In this document: positions 33,090 through 41,563 of the stretch, piece after piece
Layout of the letters: every line of letters begins with the position of its first letter
How positions within the stretch are numbered: the first letter of the stretch is position 1
Assembly: GCA_027624035.1 (NCBI GenBank)
Contig: JAQBUI010000010.1
Location: 24,289 to 88,288, forward strand
Direction: 5' to 3'
Length of the DNA: 64,000 bases
From: Pseudomonadota bacterium
GTDB lineage: Bacteria > Pseudomonadota > Gammaproteobacteria > Pseudomonadales > Azotimanducaceae
Notes under the pieces: generated by a model
What the model saw: the letters and a program-made list of their open reading frames with translations, nothing else
Databases searched by the model: none
What the model was told of the DNA's origin: nothing
Made by a program: the position numbers and the translations under genes

Positions 33090-34268
33090 ATGGCGGATCT
33101 GCAGGCATTCAAACGGGACACGCGGGCATGGCTCGAGGAACACTGTCCACCGGGTGCCAGAGGCCCCGGGCAGGTTCATACCGGCAGCCGCAAGATCCCA
33201 CTGTCCCATCCCGACCTGCAGGTCTGGCTCGACCGCATGGCGGAGAAAGGGTGGACCACCCCCACCTGGGCACCCGAATATGGCGGTGCCGGCCTGTCCC
33301 CCGTTGAATACGTGGCGCTGCTGGAAGAAATGAAGGCGATTGGCGCACGCCCGCCGCTTATCAATCGAGGCACGCAGATGGTGGGCCCGACGATTCTTGA
33401 ATTCGGCAACGAGGAACAGAAGCGCCGCATACTGCCCATGATCGCCCGTGGCGAGGGGGCCTGGTGCCAGGGATACAGTGAACCCGGCGCAGGTTCTGAC
33501 CTTGCAAGCCTGCGCACCACGGCCGTGGAAGATGGTGACCGATATCTCATCAACGGCCAGAAGATCTGGACCTCGGACGGGCACACCTCGGAATGGATGT
33601 TCATCCTGGTCCGCACCGACCCGGACGCACCGAAACACGATGGCATCAGCTTCTTCATTCTCAGTATGGACCAGCCCGGCGTCGATCCACGGCCCATTCA
33701 ACTGATCAATGGCGGCTCACACTTCTGCGAGACGTTCTTTGACAACGCGGTCGCAGACAAGCGGGACCTGATCGGCGAACTGAACAAGGGCTGGACGGTC
33801 GGCAAACGATTGCTGCAGCACGAGCGGTCCGGCATGGAGATGCTGGTCTCCGGTGGCACAGGAAAGCGTCAGACTGGCGTGGTTGATGTGGCACGGGCTT
33901 ACTGCGGGGATGATGCCGGAGGCATCAACAGCCTCTGGCGAGACCAGGTCGCCAGCTATGAAATGAACGCCCATGCGCTGAAGCTCACCCAGAGACGGGT
34001 CGTGGAGGAGTCCACGGATGGTCAGACGCCCGGGCCCGCCACTTCCATCATGAAGGTGGTGAGCACCGACCTTGAGAAGATACAGACCGAGCTGATTGCC
34101 TCACTGCGCGGCAGCAACGGCTACGGCTGGGAAGGCGACGGATTCACCCAGGGGGAACTCGACAGCACCCGGCGCTTCCTGTCAGCCCGGGCGGCATCAA
34201 TCTACAGCGGCAGCAACGAGATTCAGCGTAACATTATCGCCAAGCGGGTACTGGGGCTTCCGGACTAG
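33090..34268 (+). CDS. Acyl-CoA dehydrogenase
   Basis: 392-residue FAD enzyme that introduces a trans-2 double bond into acyl-CoA. Seen: YSEPGAGSDLASL (FAD-binding loop), INGQKIWTSDGHTSEWMFILVRTD, LRGSNGYGWEGD, and SIYSGSNEIQRNIIAKRVLGLPD near the end, the usual ACAD signature. The catalytic Glu of the short-chain class is not obvious, and the sequence resembles ACADs of steroid side-chain or similar catabolism. ATG 33090 with GGGAGGGAG upstream. Alone here; it is transcribed away from the sugar operon. Confidence 0.88.
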   Translation: MADLQAFKRDTRAWLEEHCPPGARGPGQVHTGSRKIPLSHPDLQVWLDRMAEKGWTTPTWAPEYGGAGLSPVEYVALLEEMKAIGARPPLINRGTQMVGPTILEFGNEEQKRRILPMIARGEGAWCQGYSEPGAGSDLASLRTTAVEDGDRYLINGQKIWTSDGHTSEWMFILVRTDPDAPKHDGISFFILSMDQPGVDPRPIQLINGGSHFCETFFDNAVADKRDLIGELNKGWTVGKRLLQHERSGMEMLVSGGTGKRQTGVVDVARAYCGDDAGGINSLWRDQVASYEMNAHALKLTQRRVVEESTDGQTPGPATSIMKVVSTDLEKIQTELIASLRGSNGYGWEGDGFTQGELDSTRRFLSARAASIYSGSNEIQRNIIAKRVLGLPD

Positions 34269-34325
34269 CCCGAACCATAGGTCATGACATCAGGGTGTTT
34301 GCGAGTCCGGACCACTGTGATTTGC

Positions 34326-35300
34326 TCAATGGTCCACGCACCGATTCACCTCTACCGTGGCGTGAACGATGTTGATCGAGGGTGACATCTTCTGCCGGTA
34401 AGCATCCGGGGACAGCGGATACTCGCTGACGATGGCGACATCGGCAGCATAGATGCCGTGCCCGATACGCCAGACATGCAGGTCCTCCGCCACCCGGTCG
34501 GTGCTGTCTGCTTCGATGGCGTCCCTGATCGAGGCAAGCTCGTCCACACTCACCTGGGTATCCAGCAATACCCGGGCCGAATCCCTGATCAGCGTAAACG
34601 ACCACCTCGAAACCAGCACGGCACCGACGATACCCATGGCGGGGTCCAGCCATGCCGCGCCCAGAAACTTGCCCGCCAGCAGGGCAACAATGGCCAGCAA
34701 AGACGTGAGTGCATCGGCCAGCACATGCAGGTAGGCGCCCCTCAGGTTGTGATCATGGCCGTGATCGTGATGGTCGTGATGGTCGTGATGGTCGTGATGG
34801 TCGTGATGGTCGTCAACATGCTGATGGCCATGGGACTCGTGGGGCGTCGATGCCAGTACCCAGGCACTGACCGCATTGACCACAAGACCCAGCACCGCCA
34901 CGATCAATGCCTGGTCAAACGCAATCGCCATCGGGCTGATCAGGCGCCCTACACTTTCGGTCGCCATCATCACGGCGAACCCGAGCAGCAACACGGCGCT
35001 GCCGAAACCCGCCAGGCTATTGATCTTGCCGACCCCAAAGGCAAAGCGCTCGTCTGCGGCAAGGCGCCGGGACAGTACATAGGCCAGCACCGCAATCCCC
35101 AGCGCGGTGGCATGGGACGCCATATGCAGGCCGTCAGCCAGCAGTGCCATTGACCCGGAAATCAGCCCGGTTGTGATTTCAACCACCATCATGATGGCGG
35201 TCAGAATCACGATCAGCAACGTTCGATTCTCTCCGGCCCGTTTCCTGTCCTGATCGAATACGTGGTTGTGAGTCCACTCGCTCAGTTGATCTGTATGCAC
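34326..35300 (-). CDS. dmeF: CDF-family Co/Ni-type cation exporter (DmeF-like)
   Basis: 324 residues, six membrane segments. The N-terminal WTHNHVFDQD is the His motif typical of DmeF. Metal-site helices: ADGLHMASHATALG (TM2, with His where other CDFs have Asp) and HVLADALTSLLAI (TM5). The TM4-5 loop is a His/Asp-rich stretch (VDDHHDHHDHHDHHDH...) encoded by 9-bp tandem repeats. It exports Co2+/Ni2+ or similar ions from the cytosol using the proton gradient. The track starts at TTG 35327; I prefer GTG 35300 with GAGGGA eight bases upstream. No RcnR-type regulator adjoins. Confidence 0.88.
   Translation of the reverse strand: MHTDQLSEWTHNHVFDQDRKRAGENRTLLIVILTAIMMVVEITTGLISGSMALLADGLHMASHATALGIAVLAYVLSRRLAADERFAFGVGKINSLAGFGSAVLLLGFAVMMATESVGRLISPMAIAFDQALIVAVLGLVVNAVSAWVLASTPHESHGHQHVDDHHDHHDHHDHHDHHDHGHDHNLRGAYLHVLADALTSLLAIVALLAGKFLGAAWLDPAMGIVGAVLVSRWSFTLIRDSARVLLDTQVSVDELASIRDAIEADSTDRVAEDLHVWRIGHGIYAADVAIVSEYPLSPDAYRQKMSPSINIVHATVEVNRCVDH
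34767..34811. repeat. Five 9-bp tandem repeats in dmeF
   Basis: GTGATGGTC repeated five times perfectly, encoding the His-Asp rich metal-binding loop on the minus strand (HDHHDH pattern). The length is a multiple of three, so copy-number change keeps the frame. Confidence 0.92.
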
Positions 35301-35426
35301 CGGGACAGTTCCCTCGTTGATTCGCAACGATTCTGAATAAACACACGCCGCCGGTCAATCAAACGATTGTGTCGGTATCCGGAACCGGCGCCGCGTCTTG
35401 ATGGACCGGGACGGGGGCGGATAGCG

Positions 35427-35432
35427 TATAAT
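35427..35432 (+). promoter_or_regulatory. -10-like element upstream of lpxR
   Basis: TATAAT about 42 bases before the lpxR ATG, in GC-rich surroundings. The -35 is weak (TGGACC, 19-base spacing). Confidence 0.35.
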
Positions 35433-35473
35433 CACCCCGCGAACCCTGCAATCACCCATCCGAACTGTCCCTG

Positions 35474-36543
35474 ATGACCATCCAACCAATCCGCTGGCAC
35501 TATTGCGCCACCGTTATGCTGACTGTGTCCCTGCTGGCAATCACGCCGCCACTCCAGGCGGCCCGGGATCAGACACAGGACTGGACCCTTAACCTGTACT
35601 TCGAGAACGATCTTTTTTCGGAGACCGATCAGGACTACACCAGCGGCATTCGTGCCTCCTGGGTTTCACCGGATATCGCCGACTACCTGGATGACCCGGC
35701 GCTCCCGAAGTGGATCGAATCGGTCAACAAACGGCTGGTGTTCTTCCATCAGCGCAAGGAGGGCTTGCAGCGCAACCTCACGTTCTCACTTGGACAGACG
35801 ATCTACACGCCCAGGGACATGACCCGCACCGACCTCATTGCCGACGATCGTCCTTATGCCGCGTGGTTGTTCGCCAGCCTCGGCTATCAGACTCGAAACG
35901 ATGATCAGCTCGATCCCCTGGAAGCCCGCTTCGGCGTGGTCGGTCCGGCGGCACGGGGCAAGCAGGCCCAGGACTTCATCCACGATATACGGGGTTTTGA
36001 GAAATTCCAGGGCTGGGATCACCAGCTTCGCAATGAACCCGGGCCATCTTTATCTGGGAACACAAGCGCAAACGAACCCACCTGTACAACCCGAACTCCC
36101 GCTTTGGGTTCGACGCGATCGGCCACGCGGGCCTGGCCCTCGGGAACGTACGGACCTATCTGAACGCTGGCGCGGAACTCCGGCTGGGCTGGTCCATACC
36201 GAGCGACTTTGGCACCTCCGCGCTCCGACCCGGGGGCGATAACAGTACGCCCGCGGCGATCTGGGATCCGCGGGCCCACACGGGCCGAAGATGGGGTGCA
36301 CATGGGTTCATCGCCTTCGATGTGCGGCTGATCGGACGAGACATCTTCCTGGATGGAAACACCATCCGGGACAGCCACAGCGTGGCCAAAAAGCCCGTCA
36401 TCGCGGATGCCGCCGTGGGCTTCAGCTTCATCTATGGCGGCGCCAAGTTCTCCTATGCACAGATCTTTCGTACCAGGGAGTTCGACCTTCAGGCGCACTC
36501 TCACTCCTACGGATCATTGGCGTTCTCGTATACCTTTCGCTAG
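35474..36543 (+). pseudogene. lpxR: LpxR-family lipid A 3'-O-deacylase, single-base frameshift
   Basis: Two frames together encode one LpxR (DUF2219) outer-membrane barrel of about 355 residues. Frame one gives a signal peptide (MLTVSLLAITPPLQA), then LNLYFENDLFSETDQDYTSG with the conserved Asn-Asp metal-site pair, to HQLRNEPG. Frame two, from about 36042, continues AIFIWEHKRKRTHLYNPNSRFGFDAIGHAGLALG and ends HSYGSLAFSYTFR; it contains IFLDGNTIRDSHSVAKKP. The switch is at CCCGGGCCATC, where one extra G would restore the frame. In the first frame the protein stops at 36163 with nonsense after the shift. It could be a real mutation, a phase-variable site or a sequencing error in a G-run. Confidence 0.88.
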
Positions 36544-36561
36544 GGAACCTCAGAGGTTCCC
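36543..36561. terminator. Hairpin between convergent lpxR and enoyl-CoA hydratase
   Basis: GGGAACCT pairs perfectly with AGGTTCCC around a three-base CAG loop, starting at the last base of the lpxR stop. A compact GC-rich stem between convergent genes fits a bidirectional terminator, but no T-run follows. Confidence 0.65.
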
Positions 36562-36586
36562 CGGCACTGGCACCAGAGCGGGCTGA

Positions 36587-37378
36587 CTAACGGCCCTTGA
36601 AGTTCGCACTGCGTTTCTCCATAAACGCTGCCACACCTTCCTTGTGATCTTCCGTCTGGGCGCAGCGCAGGTGAGAAACCGCTTCCTTATCCAGCATCGT
36701 CCTGAACTCCACATGAGACGACTGATTGAGGTTTTCCTTCATCCAGCGATAGCTGACGAGGGGCCCGTTGGCAATGCGTTCCGCGATTTCGCACACCTGG
36801 TCCATGAACCCTTCCGCCGGCAGCACCCGATTGACAAGCCCGATTCGCAGCGCCTCATCGGCATCGATGATGTCTGTCAGAAAGAACAGTTCCTTCGCCT
36901 TGGATTCCCCCAGCAGCCGATTCAGTTGCCAGGTCGTGCCAAAGTCCCCGCCCAGGCCAACATTCGCAAACGCCGTACCAAACTTGCCCTTCTCTGAAGC
37001 CAGGCGAAGGTCGCAGGATGCAGCAAGGCCGAGGCCTGCCCCCATCGCATGCCCGTTGACGGCGGCAATGGTCACCTTTGGCATGCTGTGCAGCAACAGC
37101 GGAAACTCATGCCGCATCCGCTGATGTTCGACATTCTCCTCGTAGGTCATCGGCACACTGGCTCCAGCGCCACCCATGTTGGAGACATCCCCACCGGCAC
37201 AGAACGCCCTGCCGGCACCGGTCAGGACGACACAGCCTACCGCGGGGTCGGTTACGGCTTCCTTCAGACGCTCGATGGCGGGGATGCTCATGGTATCGCC
37301 GATCGGATTCAGTTTATCTGGCTTGTTGAGGGTGATGGTCAGCACCTTGTTGTGGAGGTCGAACAGAATGTCGCTCAT
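36587..37378 (-). CDS. Enoyl-CoA hydratase/isomerase family protein
   Basis: 263 residues of the crotonase fold. GAGRAFCAGGDVSNMGG is the CoA/oxyanion loop, AAVNGHAMGAGLGLAASCDLRLASEKGKFG is the second signature, and the Glu that usually acts as base is not at the typical GxxE place (GLGGDFGTT), so the reaction may be isomerase or hydrolase rather than classical hydration. Ends in FMEKRSANFKGR, common in such proteins. ATG 37378 (MSDILFDL) is preferred over ATG 37411. Acts on acyl-CoAs in the cytosol. Confidence 0.87.
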   Translation of the reverse strand: MSDILFDLHNKVLTITLNKPDKLNPIGDTMSIPAIERLKEAVTDPAVGCVVLTGAGRAFCAGGDVSNMGGAGASVPMTYEENVEHQRMRHEFPLLLHSMPKVTIAAVNGHAMGAGLGLAASCDLRLASEKGKFGTAFANVGLGGDFGTTWQLNRLLGESKAKELFFLTDIIDADEALRIGLVNRVLPAEGFMDQVCEIAERIANGPLVSYRWMKENLNQSSHVEFRTMLDKEAVSHLRCAQTEDHKEGVAAFMEKRSANFKGR

Positions 37379-37578
37379 GCTTGGGGTCCGCTTGCTTGTG
37401 AAAGACGCCATGACATCACAGTTCTGCGGCTATGTGAATCGCGGCCACATTGTCTCTGAATTGTCTCTGGATAGTCATCTGGATCAGACACTGGGTGGCA
37501 CTGGGCGAGTCTTGACTCGCGTCAAGGCCCCCGAGGTGATGTTGCCGGTATTCTATTCATGGATCATGGGAGACCAAT

Positions 37579-37974
37579 ATGCGAACCGTAGCCGAGATCA
37601 TGACTGCACGCCCCTACTGCGTGAATGTCGAGGACCCACTTGAAGAAGCGTGGCAGGTGATGCGCCACAAGCACATCCGCCATGTGCCGGTCATCAAGCG
37701 TGACGGCACCCTGGTCGGCCTCATTACCCACAGAAACCTGCTGGTGAACGCCCAGGATGTCAGCCATCTGACGCTCCCGGTCGCCGAGATCATGGAAACC
37801 GATGTCGAGACAGTGACCGAACAGGATGATCTGAAAGACGTTGCCGTCCGGCTGTACGACCGCCGGGTGGGATGCCTGCCGGTGTTGCGCGGTACGGAAC
37901 TCGTCGGGATTGTCACCAGCGCGGACTTTCTCGCCCTCACCAAACGACTGCTGGAAGAGATTGAAGAGCAGTAG
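37579..37974 (+). CDS. CBS-domain-pair protein
   Basis: 131 residues, two CBS domains (AEIMTARPYCVNVEDPLEEAW..HIRHVPVIKRDGTLVGLITHRNLL and AEIMETDVETVTEQDDLKDVA..GCLPVLRGTELVGIVTSADFL). CBS pairs bind adenine nucleotides and regulate partner proteins. No enzyme domain is present. ATG 37579 follows GGGAGACC. The next gene, 80 bases on, is a GcvR-like ACT protein with its own promoter. Confidence 0.9.
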   Translation: MRTVAEIMTARPYCVNVEDPLEEAWQVMRHKHIRHVPVIKRDGTLVGLITHRNLLVNAQDVSHLTLPVAEIMETDVETVTEQDDLKDVAVRLYDRRVGCLPVLRGTELVGIVTSADFLALTKRLLEEIEEQ

Positions 37975-37996
37975 AGATCTGTTCTGACCCTCGGCT

Positions 37997-38025
37997 CTGA
38001 CCCCGATCCCGGGTTCAGATATAAT
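37997..38025 (+). promoter_or_regulatory. Sigma-70-type promoter of gcvR-like gene
   Basis: CTGACC (-35, 37997-38002), 17-base spacer, TATAAT (-10, 38020-38025). Expected start of transcription is near 38032, just before the TTG chosen at 38055. This supports the later start and argues against the track's TTG at 38031. Confidence 0.6.
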
Positions 38026-38054
38026 GCGGATTGTTGTGTAAACCGGACCAGGCG

Positions 38055-38579
38055 TTGGATCACATCATCTTTACGTTCATTGGTGACGACAGACCGGGCA
38101 TTGTCGAGAAGATTGCAGGGGTGGTCGAGCGCCACCAGGCCAACTGGTTGGAAAGTCGGCTCAGTCAACTGGCGGGCAAGTTTGCCGGGATCATTCAGGT
38201 GGAGATTGACCCGAGTCACATCGACGCGCTCACCGAGGAACTCCGGAACCTCACCAGTGCCGGCCTGACGGTCGTCGCCGAACGCTCATCGCCCCGGGAA
38301 GCGGCGCCCACAACTCATACCCTGTCCCTGATCGGCCTGGACCGGCCGGGCATCATCCGGGACATTTCCGGTGCGCTCGCCGAGCAGAACATCAACGTGC
38401 TGGAACTGAACACCCGGATCATCAAGGCCGCCATGACCGGCGAACCCATGTTTGAGGCCCGCGCCGTGGTCGCCTACGCCAGCGACAGTGATCTCGTGGA
38501 ACTGAGCGAGGAACTCGACCGCATTTCCACGGAACTGGGCGTAGACATCGACCTCAGCGAAGAGGATGAAACCGTCTGA
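38055..38579 (+). CDS. GcvR-like double ACT-domain protein
   Basis: 174 residues, two ACT domains (DHIIFTFIGDDRPGIVEKIAGVV and THTLSLIGLDRPGIIRDISGALAEQNINVLELNTR). In E. coli, GcvR binds glycine and GcvA to repress gcvTHP; here the family assignment is good but the target is unknown. Start TTG 38055 gives MDHIIFTFIGDDRPG and lies just downstream of a good promoter. The C-terminus is acidic (DLSEEDETV). No glycine cleavage genes are in the window. Confidence 0.82.
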   Translation: MDHIIFTFIGDDRPGIVEKIAGVVERHQANWLESRLSQLAGKFAGIIQVEIDPSHIDALTEELRNLTSAGLTVVAERSSPREAAPTTHTLSLIGLDRPGIIRDISGALAEQNINVLELNTRIIKAAMTGEPMFEARAVVAYASDSDLVELSEELDRISTELGVDIDLSEEDETV

Positions 38580-38591
38580 CCCAGGCAGGGC

Positions 38592-40157
38592 TCAGGCTGA
38601 CTCCGCCTCGCCAAAGAGATCATCCAGATGGCTCTGTGGCAGGGGCGCGGTGAATTTCGACACGCCATAGGTCACGATGACCGAAACGATCTCCCCCAGC
38701 CCGGCGCAGGAATACGGATTCGGCGCCTCGCCGGCTAGCCAGGCAACGGCTGCAAACAGGGGCGTGCCTTCGACCCATGCGGGGTCCAGCACACCACCGT
38801 GCAGAATCAGGAAGGCGCCCATTCCACTGATGAGCCCGGCATAGGCACCTGCCCGGGTCACCCCGTGCCACAAGGCTCCCATCACCAGTGGGCCGGCAAA
38901 CGCGGCCATCATGCCACCGGTTCCGATCATGATGATGAGCGCAATATTCTTGTCCACCAGCAACCAGGCAAGCCCGGTACAGATCACCAGAACCACCCCG
39001 GTGCTGACACGACTGATCAGCAGCACTCGCCGGTCGACTTCGGCGCTGTCCAGATGGCGCCGGAACTTCGGAACAAAGGTCCTCCGATACAGATCATTGG
39101 CAATCACCTGGGATGAGGACACCACAAGACCATCGGCAGTGGACATGATGGCCGCCAGCACACCGACCCCGATCAGGGCAGCCAGCCAGGTGGGAAAGAG
39201 CTCGATAAAGAGCCGCGGCAGCGCCTGATTTGCGCTCATCCCCTCCGCCAGCAACTCATCGCCGAGGATTGCCCGGGCCAGCAGGCCCCCTAGCCCCATA
39301 CAGGCCATCAGCAGACCGGCAACAAAGGCGTATTGCACGAATCGAAAGCGGTCCCGGTCATGCTCAAGGGCCCAGATCTTGTTGCCTATATGAGGCAGCA
39401 GGCCAAGCGGCACCAGCGCCATGGTCCAGGAAAACATCGACCACCAGGAGTGATATAGCGGCGTGGTCGTGTTCAGCACGCCCACGAGATTCGGGTCCTG
39501 GGCGCGCAGATTGTCGATGACACCACCCACACCGCCCTCTACACCCACCCCATTGAAGAACAGAAACAGAATAATGATCGCGAGAATGAGCATGATCATC
39601 CCCTGCACACCATCGGTCAGGATGTCCGCATGGGCGCCTCCCATGGTGACGTACAGCAACAGCACGACTGTGGTGATGATCAGCGCCCACTGAGGCGACA
39701 AGCCCAGCATGATCTCGAACATCACGAGGCCAGACACAAGCTGCCCGGCCAGGTAGAAAAAGAGCACCAGTGAGAAGATGGCGACCAGCACCCGGATACC
39801 GTCCGAACCATATCGATCTCCCAGAAACTCCGGAATGGATCGATCCGCGAATCGATCGCCCGCCCGGGCGACCAGCCGCATACAGATCAACAGGCCAAGG
39901 TAAACGCCGCATGGGTAGAGCACGGTCCAGATCACCGCTGTGCCGTAGGTATAGGCAAGGCCAGGGCCACCCAGAAACGTGGCACCACTGGCAGTGGTGG
40001 CCGCAAACGCCATGGCAAGGAAAAACGGCCCGTAGCTGTGTCGCGCCGTCGCGTAGCCGTCAGCATCCTTGACCCGCTTGGTGGCAATATAGCCGATGAC
40101 AAGCATGCCACCAATGTATGCAATCAGAAAGAACCAGGACCAGCTGATCAGGGACAT
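38592..40157 (-). CDS. Sodium:solute symporter (SSS family)
   Basis: 521 residues, about 13 membrane segments. Seen: GYATARHSYGPFFLAMAFAATTASGATFLGGPGLAYTYG (TM1-2 region), MGGAHADILTDGVQGMIML, and MSTADGLVVSSSQVIANDLYRR, a typical SSS loop. Uses sodium to import a solute such as a carboxylate, proline or pantothenate-like compound; which one cannot be told. ATG 40157. It is followed convergently by the gcvR-like gene (13 bases between stops). Next gene upstream on the same strand is an enoyl-CoA hydratase, so an organic acid is a plausible substrate. Confidence 0.88.
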   Translation of the reverse strand: MSLISWSWFFLIAYIGGMLVIGYIATKRVKDADGYATARHSYGPFFLAMAFAATTASGATFLGGPGLAYTYGTAVIWTVLYPCGVYLGLLICMRLVARAGDRFADRSIPEFLGDRYGSDGIRVLVAIFSLVLFFYLAGQLVSGLVMFEIMLGLSPQWALIITTVVLLLYVTMGGAHADILTDGVQGMIMLILAIIILFLFFNGVGVEGGVGGVIDNLRAQDPNLVGVLNTTTPLYHSWWSMFSWTMALVPLGLLPHIGNKIWALEHDRDRFRFVQYAFVAGLLMACMGLGGLLARAILGDELLAEGMSANQALPRLFIELFPTWLAALIGVGVLAAIMSTADGLVVSSSQVIANDLYRRTFVPKFRRHLDSAEVDRRVLLISRVSTGVVLVICTGLAWLLVDKNIALIIMIGTGGMMAAFAGPLVMGALWHGVTRAGAYAGLISGMGAFLILHGGVLDPAWVEGTPLFAAVAWLAGEAPNPYSCAGLGEIVSVIVTYGVSKFTAPLPQSHLDDLFGEAESA

Positions 40158-40226
40158 ATTCGATACACCTTTTGTTATTTTTCACCTGGTACCGTCTTGG
40201 CAGGTACCATCGCGGGACTGACCGAG

Positions 40227-41009
40227 CTATAGCTCTCTGAAGTTCGGCTCCCGTTTTTCAATGAAGGCCTGCACCGCCTCTTTGTGTTCCGCCGAAACGT
40301 AGCATTCCGCCAGCGCCTCCCCCTCCCGGCGTTGAACCTCAGTCAGGTCCCCCTCGCTGCCGTTAGCACTCAACAGGGATTTCACCATCCGGAGCTGACG
40401 GGACGGATTGGCCGCGATGGCTCTGGCGATCTTCTTTGCTGCGGGCATCAGTTCTTCAGGGTTCACCACATAATTGGTCAGCCCTTTCTCATGGGCCTCA
40501 AAGGCGGAGTACAGGCGACCCGTCAGGCACATCTCACTCGCGTTTCCAAAACCAACCCGCTGGACCAGGAAGTGGCTGGACGCGAGTTCAGGCACCACAC
40601 CCATCTTGACGAAGGCGAGGCCAAACCGGGCCAGTTCGGATGCAACGATGACATCGAACGGTAGCATCAGGGTCACGCCCACGCCCACCGCCACGCCGTT
40701 GACCGCTGCCACGATTGGCTTGCTGTCCCGGACAAAGTTCACATAGTTGACCGCAGGTCCCTTTCGCTCGCCGCCGGCGCCGTCGATATTGGCCTTGAAA
40801 TTGTCCTTGATGTCAGCCCCTGCACAGAAGCCCCGCCCTGCACCGGTGACCACGATGGCCCCAATGTCCTTGTCCTCGTTGGCATCCCGGATGGCATCGA
40901 CGATATCCATGTTCATCTGAGTGGTCCAGGCGTTCAGACGCTCCGGCCGATTCAATGTGATGATTGCGATCGAATCTTCTTTTGCAAAGGTAATGGTTTC
41001 GTAGGTCAT
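40227..41009 (-). CDS. Enoyl-CoA hydratase/isomerase family protein
   Basis: 260-residue crotonase-fold enzyme: GAGRGFCAGADIKDNF (oxyanion loop), VAAVNGVAVGVGVTLMLPFDVIVASELARFGLAFVKMGVVPE (second signature, with VPE giving one of the usual catalytic Glu positions). Acts on acyl-CoA. ATG 41009. It shares the minus strand with the SSS symporter 70 bases downstream. Distinct from the crotonase at 36587, so not a recent duplicate. Confidence 0.88.
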   Translation of the reverse strand: MTYETITFAKEDSIAIITLNRPERLNAWTTQMNMDIVDAIRDANEDKDIGAIVVTGAGRGFCAGADIKDNFKANIDGAGGERKGPAVNYVNFVRDSKPIVAAVNGVAVGVGVTLMLPFDVIVASELARFGLAFVKMGVVPELASSHFLVQRVGFGNASEMCLTGRLYSAFEAHEKGLTNYVVNPEELMPAAKKIARAIAANPSRQLRMVKSLLSANGSEGDLTEVQRREGEALAECYVSAEHKEAVQAFIEKREPNFREL

Positions 41010-41114
41010 GGCAGCGGTCCCCCCATTTGTTTGGTTCGAGGATACCCCAAGCTGCAGGGCGGCACCACGTGTCGTGGGTCGTTGGGTATTCCACGCCTAT
41101 GATAGGATAGCGAC

Positions 41115-41540
41115 ATGAGCGAAACCTATGAAACCATGAATCTGAACGGCCCGGAGCGAAACGTCGAACGCCTCGGTGCACTGACTGCCTGGCTGATTTC
41201 AAACCATCTGCTGGATGCTCACCTGGAGCGCGACCAGGGCAGGAAAATCGCGAGGGTACGGATGCAGGACATGACTGGCCCGGAATTCCTGACCACGGTG
41301 CTCCATGGCGACCTCAAGGCCACCCACCTGAATGATGTCGGCAGGGACTTTGTGGAGGCCTACCTCAAATCCGGCAGATATCTAGATGACTACGCCCGCT
41401 GCCGGTACCAGGGCGAAAACGAGTGGCATCGATACGACGAGATCGGGCCCATGATCACTGCAGCATTTCGACAGCACACCAAACCAGCGCCAACCATGAC
41501 GGCCAGGATTCTGAAATTTCCGTTTGGCAGGAAGAAGTAA
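41115..41540 (+). CDS. Hypothetical protein
   Basis: 141 residues; no membrane segment or recognised motif. The N-terminal half is helical in composition and the late part has YLKSGRYLDDYARCRYQGENEWHRYDEIGP. Ends basic (ILKFPFGRKK). I do not recognise the family. A TATGAT element lies 12 bases before ATG 41115. It is divergent from the enoyl-CoA hydratase and is followed 23 bases later by an M20 amidohydrolase, so the two may be co-transcribed. Confidence 0.7.
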   Translation: MSETYETMNLNGPERNVERLGALTAWLISNHLLDAHLERDQGRKIARVRMQDMTGPEFLTTVLHGDLKATHLNDVGRDFVEAYLKSGRYLDDYARCRYQGENEWHRYDEIGPMITAAFRQHTKPAPTMTARILKFPFGRKK

Positions 41541-41563
41541 ACAGCCAACCCCCAGGGAGTCCT

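Noticed and set aside
34260-34310. CCGGACT...AGTCCGG pair after the acyl-CoA dehydrogenase
   Set aside because: Loop of 37 bases and no T-run; too weak to call a terminator.
41065-41077. CCACG-TGT-CGTGG palindrome upstream of the hypothetical gene
   Set aside because: Only five-base arms in GC-rich DNA; likely by chance.
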